Shown one piece after another: positions 5,423 through 10,835 of a stretch of 10,835 nucleotides of DNA. Numbering within the stretch: the stretch's first letter is position 1; the number at the start of each line of letters is the position of its first letter. The translations under genes and the position numbers were made by a program. The notes under the pieces are model-generated. The model was given only the letters and a program-made list of their open reading frames with translations, was not told the origin of the DNA and did not search any database. The stretch is from the NCBI GenBank assembly GCA_937928525.1, contig CALFWJ010000058.1, positions 1 through 10,835 of the forward strand, read 5' to 3'. This stretch comes from an uncultured Alphaproteobacteria bacterium. GTDB lineage: Bacteria; Pseudomonadota; Alphaproteobacteria; UBA2136; UBA6156.

Positions 5423-6817
5423 TTAAGAGTTCACCAACCCTCGCGCCATGCGCCCACTTGTACCTGCACCCATGAACAACAAACCATTGCCGTCTTCGGC
5501 GTAAGGCTCGAGTAACTCAGCGAGTACAAACTCGTTCTCCGCGACCAGAACCGGTTTCTCGGGCAGGGCAGCGCGCATTTTTTCTGCCAAGGTCAGGTGG
5601 TTAACCCCCTCAATTTCAGGTTCGCCCGCCGCATAAACGGGCAGCACCACCACGGCATCCGCTACCTTAACACTGGTGGCAAAATCATCCATTAAATCGC
5701 GCAGACGGGTGTAGCGGTGCGGCTGCACAATGGCCACCACTTTGCCTTCTGCGTAAACCTTTTTTGCGGCTTCTAATGTTGCGGCAATCTCGGTAGGGTG
5801 GTGGCCGTAGTCGTCAATCACTTCAGCACCATGGAAGTGCCCCACCAACGTAAACCGCCGCCCCACGCCAGCATATTCGGCTAACCCAGCGGCTGCTTTA
5901 TTCACATCAGCATTTAAAATTTGTGCAATCGCCAAAGCTGAAAGCGCATTCTGTACGTTATGCACACCCACAGCATTAACAACTACATCAGGCAAGTGCC
6001 CGCCGCGTAGAATAGCATCAAATGCCATACCGCGTCCTTGTGGTACAGGTGTTCCGACTGTGCGGGCATCAGAAAATTCGTCAAAACCATAAGTAACCAC
6101 ATCACAGGCAGCAAAGGCTTCTAGCAGCGCTACGCGCTCATCGTCAGCGCATAAAACGGCAATATCTTTAATGTTATCTAAAAAGGTTTTAAAGCCAGAC
6201 AGCAGTTTTTCTTCGCTGCCAAAAGTGTCCATGTGCTCGGCTTCAATGTTGGTAATCACGCCAATATCAGGTTTGAATTTTATGAAGGAAGCATCGCTTT
6301 CATCTGCCTCTACCACTAACCAACCTTCAGGTTTTTCAGGCAGAATAACGTTGGTTTTAAGTGCCGTTAGTACGCCGCCATTTACCATACCTACGTCAAT
6401 GCCAGCAGCTTTAAGAGCGGTATAAATAAGCGCAGTGGTAGATGTTTTGCCGTGAGTTCCTGTTACGGCAATGGTGTTAAAGTTTTGCATAATTTCAGCC
6501 AGCATATCGGCGCGGTGGATAACATCGCGGCCTGCACCTTCAGCGGCAATAAGCTCTACGTTGTTAGGCGTAATGGCTGTGCTAACCACCACAATGGCCG
6601 CACCATCTACGTGCGATACATCATGCCCGTTCATCACATCAATGCCTAAATCACGCAGGCGCGTGACATTAGTATTATCATCAGCGGCGGCATCGCTACC
6701 GCTCACATTAAAGCCAGCGCTGTGCAAACCTTCCATCAGGCCACTCATACCAATACCACCCGCACCAATAAAGTGAATATTACCAAGTTCGTTTGCAGAT
6801 TTACCAAAAATTTTCAC
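5423..6817 (-). CDS. murC: UDP-N-acetylmuramate--L-alanine ligase (MurC)
   Basis: MurC is the first Mur ligase: it uses ATP to add L-alanine to UDP-MurNAc in the cytoplasm, starting the stem peptide of peptidoglycan. The 464 residues show the three-domain Mur ligase layout. The UDP-binding Rossmann domain has FIGAGGIGMSG (17-26). The ATP domain has P-loop GTHGKTST (120-127), EADESD (170-175) and VHNVQNALSA (285-294). The C-terminal domain has GVGRRF (317-322) and the MurC hallmark DDYGHHPTE (335-343). The start codon is GTG (6815-6817), 15 bases after the murG stop; the ribosome site is poor. It is the last gene of the murD-ftsW-murG-murC operon, ending 11 bases before the bidirectional terminator. 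murB and ddl, which often follow, are absent. The assignment is secure. Confidence 0.97.
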   Translation of the reverse strand: MKIFGKSANELGNIHFIGAGGIGMSGLMEGLHSAGFNVSGSDAAADDNTNVTRLRDLGIDVMNGHDVSHVDGAAIVVVSTAITPNNVELIAAEGAGRDVIHRADMLAEIMQNFNTIAVTGTHGKTSTTALIYTALKAAGIDVGMVNGGVLTALKTNVILPEKPEGWLVVEADESDASFIKFKPDIGVITNIEAEHMDTFGSEEKLLSGFKTFLDNIKDIAVLCADDERVALLEAFAACDVVTYGFDEFSDARTVGTPVPQGRGMAFDAILRGGHLPDVVVNAVGVHNVQNALSALAIAQILNADVNKAAAGLAEYAGVGRRFTLVGHFHGAEVIDDYGHHPTEIAATLEAAKKVYAEGKVVAIVQPHRYTRLRDLMDDFATSVKVADAVVVLPVYAAGEPEIEGVNHLTLAEKMRAALPEKPVLVAENEFVLAELLEPYAEDGNGLLFMGAGTSGRMARGLVNS

Positions 6818-6832
6818 AGGATTTTAAATTCT

Positions 6833-7954
6833 TTATTGATTCATAATATCGCTTTTTGCCATATCTAGCACAGCATCGGCAACTTGTTTTGTACCATCGA
6901 GTGGTAAAAAGTTTTTTGCAGCGTTTTCCATACTGGTGCGCACATCAGCATGTTCGAGCAGGTTAAGCAGATGGCCTGCTAGCGCTTCAGGTGTGAATAA
7001 AGGCTCATCTAATACCACGGCCGCTCCCGCTTTTTCGGGAAGACGTGCATTTAGCGCCTGATGGCCATCGGCTAAACTAAGCGGTACATAAATAGCAGCA
7101 CGCCCAAACACAGAAATTTCGGCTACTGCGCCTGTACCAGCGCGGCTTACCACTACATGCGCTGCCGATAATGCTGCGCTCATATCTTCAATAAACGGCG
7201 CCATATTGGTACCTGAAAGATTAAGTTTAGCGTAGCTTTCGGCTACCAAGTCAGTATCTTCTGCGCGGGCTTGATGTTGAATAAAGAGATTTTTGCGCAA
7301 ATTTTCAGGCAATCTTGCCACTGCTTCAGGCAATATCTGAGACAAAATCCGCGAGCCCTGACTGCCACCAAGCACTAATAATCGTAACGGTTTTTGGCTC
7401 CGTTTACTTGAGTGTTTTAATCCGTTCTCAATGCTTTCACGAAGTGGATAACCAGTAGTATATAAATTTCCTGCGGGTGCTTTAAGGTAGCCAGAAGCAG
7501 CGCTAAAGGTGAGCAAAATTTTATCTGCCCAGCGCGCTAAAAATTTATTTGCGCGACCAGGAAGTACATTCTGTTCATGGATAATGGTAGGCACACCAGA
7601 AATTTTACCCGCTAAAACCAATGCCACAGTGGCGTATCCGCCAGTGCCAAATACGGCAGCTGGCGTATAAGTTTGTACTAATCGTAGCGCACGCCAAAAC
7701 GCACGCAGTAAGTTAAATAGCCCTTTAAGTTTACGGATTGGATTTCGTACATTAAGCGCTGATGCAGGCAAGCGCACCATTTCAAAACCAGCATCTTCTA
7801 CCAATTGTGTGAACTTACCACCACCCACAACAAATACACAGCGCACGCCGCGCGCGCGTAAATTTTTGGCGACACTTAACGCAGGGAACATGTGTCCGCC
7901 TGAAGCGCCAGTGCCAATAAGAATAGTGAGTTGGTTTTGTTTTTGTTCAGTCAT
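6833..7954 (-). CDS. murG: Lipid II synthase: UDP-GlcNAc transferase MurG
   Basis: MurG transfers GlcNAc from UDP-GlcNAc to undecaprenyl-PP-MurNAc-pentapeptide (lipid I) to make lipid II on the inner face of the cytoplasmic membrane. The 373-residue GT-B protein has its N-terminal glycine loop at 16-21, HEQNVLPGRANK at 126-137, GGSQGS at 196-201, and the sugar-nucleotide site SRAGTGAVAE (270-279) followed by HQALNA (299-304). The N-terminal loop reads GASGGH where GGTGGH is usual; the glycines and histidine thought to meet the pyrophosphate remain, so activity is expected. It lies 11 bases after ftsW and 15 before murC. The product supplies the substrate polymerised by FtsW, encoded immediately upstream. 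The assignment is secure. Confidence 0.96.
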   Translation of the reverse strand: MTEQKQNQLTILIGTGASGGHMFPALSVAKNLRARGVRCVFVVGGGKFTQLVEDAGFEMVRLPASALNVRNPIRKLKGLFNLLRAFWRALRLVQTYTPAAVFGTGGYATVALVLAGKISGVPTIIHEQNVLPGRANKFLARWADKILLTFSAASGYLKAPAGNLYTTGYPLRESIENGLKHSSKRSQKPLRLLVLGGSQGSRILSQILPEAVARLPENLRKNLFIQHQARAEDTDLVAESYAKLNLSGTNMAPFIEDMSAALSAAHVVVSRAGTGAVAEISVFGRAAIYVPLSLADGHQALNARLPEKAGAAVVLDEPLFTPEALAGHLLNLLEHADVRTSMENAAKNFLPLDGTKQVADAVLDMAKSDIMNQ

Positions 7955-7965
7955 AATTTATCTAT

Positions 7966-9084
7966 CTATTGCTTTAAACTGCGGGGTTGTTTACGGGTGA
8001 GAGCAAGCACAAAACCCATGCATAATCCCATGGTCAGAGTCGCTGAGCCGCCGTAGCTTACAAAGGGCAATGTCATGCCTGTGGTGGGTAAAACGTGCAG
8101 AGCAACGCCAATATTAATGAGAACTTGTAGCGCCAATAATGTAAGCAATCCACTTGTGGCAACCATCGAAAAACGATCGGTAATACCAAGCGTACGGCTA
8201 AAACCTTGTACTACTAAAGTTGCGTAAATAAAGAGAAGAACACCACCAATAACAAGGCCAAATTCTTCTACAATAACGGCAAAAATAAAATCGGTGTGCG
8301 CATCAGGCAGCGTGTATTTAACCACGCCTTCGCCAGCGCCTCGCCCAAATAAATGACCAGATAAAATAGCCTCTGCTGCCTGGTCAACCTGATATGTATC
8401 GCCGCCATCAGGGCTTAAAAATCGGCTAATGCGACTTTGTACGTGAGGCAGCAAAGTATAGCCCTCAATAGCAGTAGCAACGCCACCAAAAGCAAGCGGA
8501 AGAATAAGCCATAAGCTTACACCGCTCATAAAAATTTGTGCTGCCCACACCAAACTAAACATCAAGAACATGCCAAAATCAGGCTGCAATAGAACCGGAA
8601 TAATAACAGCAGCCAGCACCAACACAGCCAGCACAAATCCTCTAAATCTATCTTCATAGCGGGTACGAGATAAAAAATATGCCGTGACTAAAATAAGCCC
8701 CGGTTTCATAAATTCGGTGGGTTGTACCGTTTGGCCAAATACGCTAATCCAGCGCGTGGCACCCTTAACATCAACGCCACCAATAAGGGTATAAATAATG
8801 CCCGCGTAAGCTAGAATGAAAAATAAAAACCCAACCTTACGGATACCCGAAGGCTTAAGCAAGGTCATAGTAAACATAGCGCCAATAGCCATAAACATGA
8901 AAATATATTGCTTAAGCGCAAAGTGGTATGGCCCCACATTATATGTTTTCGCCGCCGACATACTTGCGGTTGTGACACAAACGCTACCAAATACCATAAC
9001 GCCCAAAACCAGCAGTAAAAAGGTGCGGTCTAAGCTCCACCACCATCGTACAATAGGGTGCCGGCTTTGGCGAAAGATGCTCAT
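7966..9084 (-). CDS. ftsW: Septal peptidoglycan glycosyltransferase FtsW (SEDS family)
   Basis: FtsW is the SEDS-family membrane polymerase that links lipid II into glycan strands at the division septum, working with a class B penicillin-binding protein (FtsI). The 372-residue protein has a cytoplasmic N-terminus with WWWSLDR and about ten hydrophobic segments. Conserved SEDS landmarks appear in order: KGATRWI (107-113), QPTEFMKPGLI (121-131), QPDFG (167-171), LPDAHTDFIFAV (259-270) with the presumed catalytic Asp265, and PFVSYGGSA (340-348). It follows murD by a single base (TAA-C-ATG) and precedes murG by 11, so the three are translated together. Location in a mur operon and the PDAHTDF loop favour FtsW over the elongation paralogue RodA; that is the only real alternative. 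Confidence 0.94.
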   Translation of the reverse strand: MSIFRQSRHPIVRWWWSLDRTFLLLVLGVMVFGSVCVTTASMSAAKTYNVGPYHFALKQYIFMFMAIGAMFTMTLLKPSGIRKVGFLFFILAYAGIIYTLIGGVDVKGATRWISVFGQTVQPTEFMKPGLILVTAYFLSRTRYEDRFRGFVLAVLVLAAVIIPVLLQPDFGMFLMFSLVWAAQIFMSGVSLWLILPLAFGGVATAIEGYTLLPHVQSRISRFLSPDGGDTYQVDQAAEAILSGHLFGRGAGEGVVKYTLPDAHTDFIFAVIVEEFGLVIGGVLLFIYATLVVQGFSRTLGITDRFSMVATSGLLTLLALQVLINIGVALHVLPTTGMTLPFVSYGGSATLTMGLCMGFVLALTRKQPRSLKQ

Positions 9085-9085
9085 G

Positions 9086-10498
9086 TTAAGCCGTGCCTCT
9101 CTCGTCAGGATTGATTAAAGTCTCTTGGGTTTCAGCTTGATTATGTTTCATTTTAATTTCCCGCGCGAGCGAGCTAAACACATCGCCACGGTGTTCAAAA
9201 CTGGCAAATTGGTCAAAGCTGGCACAAGCAGGCGAGAGCAAAATATGCACACGCGGCAATCCTTCTTGTATGGCAGAAGCATAGGCTTCTCGCACCGCTT
9301 TTTCTAGGTTACCGCAGGCAAAAACAGGTAAATCAGCTTTCCCTAATGTTTCTGTGAAGGCGGTTTCAGCGTCACCAATAACAAAAGCAGCGCGTACGTT
9401 TTTTAGGTTTTCTAAGCAGTTTGGAAGTACTCGGCCAGCTTTAGGGCGGCCACCACAAATCCAGTAAATATTGTCAAAACTTTTAAGGGCAAAGGCGGCT
9501 GCTTCATCGTTTGTCGCCTTAGAGTCGTTAATAAAGGTCATGGTTTTGGTGCGGCATACTCGCTCCATACGGTGCGGTAGAGGGCGGAAGCTTTTAAGTC
9601 CAGCAGCAAATTGTTTAGCTGTAATTTGATGGCGCAGCGCAGCCCACGCGCACGCTACATTCTGCCAGTTATGTTGGCCAGGCAGGCTGTAAAATGCAGA
9701 TAGGTCTAAAATCTTTTTGCCCGTATCAAACAAAATACCACGGCTGTTTACACTAATGTCAGCATCTAGCCCCGTTACGCTTACGGTAATAAGGTCAATA
9801 TTTTGGTCTTTAATTTTAGCTGCTGCTTTAGCCAAAATAGGTTGGTCAATACCCATAATTTTTACGCCAGAATTTGTATCTACGTCTTCCATTGCGGCGA
9901 ATAACTTTAGCTTAGCTTGCAAATATTTATCCATACTGCCATGACGCTCTAGGTGGTCGGGTGTTAAGTTAAGCAGCATGCCTACGTTAGGCGTTAAAAA
10001 CGATAAAGTTTCAAGCTGATAAGAAGAAAGTTCCAGCACATAAGTGCCATCGTCGCCAAGCCAAGGCAGGCTCAAGCTGGGCGTACCAAGGTTCCCGCCC
10101 GTAGCGGTTAAGGTACCAGAAGTTTCTAGAATATGCCCGATTAGAGCGGTAGCGGTCGATTTACCATTGGTACCCGTAATGCAAATATAGTTTGCATCAG
10201 GGCTACGGCTTGCCAGCAAGTCAACATCGCTCACCACAGGTACATCCGCCTTCATAGCGGCAGCAATACCGGGGGCAGTAAGCGGAATACCTGGGCTTTT
10301 AACCAAAATATGTACGGTTGACCAGTCAAGGGTTTTGGGGTCTTGCAGACGGTACTCCTGCGTCACGCTGGCCGATTCTTCAGGTTTGTCATCCCACACC
10401 AACACGTTGGCGCCTGCTTGCTGCAAGGCAAACGCAGCGGTGCTGCCCGTTTTGCCAAGGCCATACACAAATATCTTTTTTCCAGCAAATAAATCCAT
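9086..10498 (-). CDS. murD: UDP-N-acetylmuramoyl-L-alanine--D-glutamate ligase (MurD)
   Basis: MurD adds D-glutamate to UDP-MurNAc-L-Ala in the cytoplasm with ATP, the step after MurC. With the start used here it is 470 residues. The N-terminal UDP-binding domain begins GKKIFVYGLGKTG; the ATP domain has P-loop GTNGKST (109-115), ELSSYQLE (156-163) and NLTPDHLERHG (177-187). The C-terminal domain has NDSKATNDEA and the MurD-typical LSPACASFDQFASFEHRGD. The start is uncertain: an ATG nine bases upstream (10507) is in frame, and the frame stays open to a GTG at 10585, but that extension is Gly-rich and unlike MurD. I prefer 10498 because the homologous N-terminus starts there and TAATGT lies five bases before it. 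It is the first gene of the operon; mraY is not upstream. Confidence 0.95.
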   Translation of the reverse strand: MDLFAGKKIFVYGLGKTGSTAAFALQQAGANVLVWDDKPEESASVTQEYRLQDPKTLDWSTVHILVKSPGIPLTAPGIAAAMKADVPVVSDVDLLASRSPDANYICITGTNGKSTATALIGHILETSGTLTATGGNLGTPSLSLPWLGDDGTYVLELSSYQLETLSFLTPNVGMLLNLTPDHLERHGSMDKYLQAKLKLFAAMEDVDTNSGVKIMGIDQPILAKAAAKIKDQNIDLITVSVTGLDADISVNSRGILFDTGKKILDLSAFYSLPGQHNWQNVACAWAALRHQITAKQFAAGLKSFRPLPHRMERVCRTKTMTFINDSKATNDEAAAFALKSFDNIYWICGGRPKAGRVLPNCLENLKNVRAAFVIGDAETAFTETLGKADLPVFACGNLEKAVREAYASAIQEGLPRVHILLSPACASFDQFASFEHRGDVFSSLAREIKMKHNQAETQETLINPDERGTA

Positions 10499-10503
10499 AC
10501 CTA

Positions 10504-10532
10504 ACATTACGCCACAGCGCCCCCACAAACAA
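10504..10532 (-). promoter_or_regulatory. murD: Candidate promoter for leaderless murD transcription
   Basis: On the minus strand TTGTTT (10532-10527) and TAATGT (10509-10504) are 17 bases apart, and TAATGT ends five bases before the preferred ATG at 10498. The layout repeats that seen before prmC. An alternative is TATACT (10606-10601, minus strand), which would give a leader of about 95 bases but has a poor -35. Confidence 0.35.
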
Positions 10533-10580
10533 GCAAAACCCCGCAAACCTAAACCACAACCGCCCACAAAACCACCACTT
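10508..10580 (-). promoter_or_regulatory. G/T-rich tract upstream of murD
   Basis: Between the divergent genes the minus strand is almost only G and T, with nine runs of two or more G's in about 70 bases, including GGGG and GGGGG. On the plus strand it is C/A-rich with few G's. If transcribed from the upstream TATACT it could form a two-tier G-quadruplex in the murD leader. No gene is seen in it. Confidence 0.4.
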
Positions 10581-10608
10581 GACACAGCTTAAGCTTTTAA
10601 AGTATACG
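10579..10608 (+). promoter_or_regulatory. Promoter for the divergent gene at 10656
   Basis: A consensus -35 TTGACA (10579-10584) is followed after 18 bases by TATACG (10603-10608). The -10 is embedded in AAGTATACGT (10600-10609), the decamer also present in the promoter at 658-686. Because GTATAC is palindromic, the minus strand shows TATACT here, so the same bases could serve murD. A leader of about 40 bases would result. Confidence 0.5.
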
Positions 10609-10655
10609 TATTGTTGATAACTATAGAAACATCTATCTTCTTGAAAGGTAAAATA

Positions 10656-10835
10656 ATGAAACTTAACCCGTCTATAGAGTTTGTAAAAAATTCAATTGAT
10701 GAACCAAAAATATCAAAACGTTACCCAAAAATAACAGCAAGGTTAACAGAAGAGCTTGAGCAAGCTTTATGCGAGATTAGCCATGAAATTGAAGCTAAAA
10801 ACTCAAGTGAATCAACGCGTTGGGCAATCCAGCTT
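10656..10835 (+). CDS. Partial gene, possible ribbon-helix-helix DNA-binding protein
   Basis: Sixty codons are open from this ATG to the end of the window, so the protein is incomplete at its C-terminus. AAAGG (10644-10648) sits seven bases before the ATG. Residues 25-60 begin KITARLTEELEQAL, then an acidic helix, then SSESTRWAIQL. This order (a short basic strand, a helix, a turn with serines, a second helix starting S-x-S-x-x-R) matches ribbon-helix-helix proteins of the CopG/Arc type, which are often transcriptional repressors or antitoxins. Residues 1-24 form a Lys- and Pro-containing arm. GC is 64 of 180 (36%), like the other AT-rich genes here. It is divergent from murD. If it is a repressor, the palindromic GTATAC in its own promoter is a natural candidate operator. 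A partner toxin, if any, would lie outside the window. Confidence 0.6.
   Translation, partial: MKLNPSIEFVKNSIDEPKISKRYPKITARLTEELEQALCEISHEIEAKNSSESTRWAIQL

Noticed and set aside
6818..6832. Separate promoter for murC in the murG-murC gap
   Set aside because: TAAAAT occurs on the minus strand only three bases before the GTG start, too close for a -10, and the 15-base gap fits simple operon read-through.
10499..10585. In-frame N-terminal extension of murD to a GTG at 10585 (29 extra residues)
   Set aside because: The extension is Gly/Cys-rich and comes from the G/T-skewed tract. MurD proteins begin a few residues before the GKKIFVYGLG segment, and no ribosome site supports the upstream GTG.
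1..10835. CRISPR array, tRNA or rRNA genes, insertion sequence, attachment site or replication origin
   Set aside because: Reading both strands showed no regularly spaced repeats, no cloverleaf or rRNA segments, no transposase or integrase motifs and no DnaA-box cluster. There is no gene-free stretch longer than about 150 bases.

Overview
This window looks like a chromosomal stretch from a Gram-negative bacterium, most likely an alphaproteobacterium. The evidence is two lipoboxes, a complete lipid II and septal peptidoglycan gene set, and the style of FtsW (WWWSLDR N-terminus, PDAHTDFIF loop) and MurG. The lineage below that level cannot be read from the sequence. Most of the window is housekeeping. 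I see no transposase, integrase, CRISPR array, rRNA, tRNA or recognisable defence system.

Left half, plus strand (1-5412). A secreted trypsin-like serine protease (13-654) is followed by a small AT-rich unknown gene (735-941) with its own strong promoter. Next come prmC, the release-factor glutamine methyltransferase (1000-1893), and two lipoprotein genes. The first lipoprotein gene overlaps the end of prmC and the second follows it by 13 bases (1878-2444, 2458-3204). acpP (3272-3517) has its own candidate promoter and a strong hairpin terminator. fabF (3601-4875) lies just beyond. A second AT-rich unknown gene (4987-5373) closes this half. A long hairpin with T-runs on both strands (5379-5412) separates it from the convergent operon.

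Right half, minus strand (10498 down to 5423). A tight operon runs murD, ftsW, murG, murC with gaps of 1, 11 and 15 bases. MurD and MurC are two of the cytoplasmic Mur ligases (MurC adds L-Ala, MurD adds D-Glu). MurG makes lipid II, and FtsW polymerises it at the septum. mraY, murE and murF are not upstream, and murB, ddl and ftsQAZ are not downstream, so the division and cell-wall cluster is split here. Upstream of murD is a G/T-rich leader and a divergent plus-strand gene (10656 to the window end). Its visible 60 residues resemble a ribbon-helix-helix DNA-binding domain.

Two things cut across the window. First, start signals fall into two classes. The protease, prmC, fabF and murD have no good Shine-Dalgarno but have a -10-like hexamer 5-6 bases before ATG, as expected of leaderless mRNAs. 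acpP and the three AT-rich small genes have good Shine-Dalgarno sites, usually behind visible promoters. Second, the AT-rich genes (about 33-37% GC by hand count) share short promoter or leader motifs. They are the most likely place for undescribed biology, but the evidence is suggestive only.
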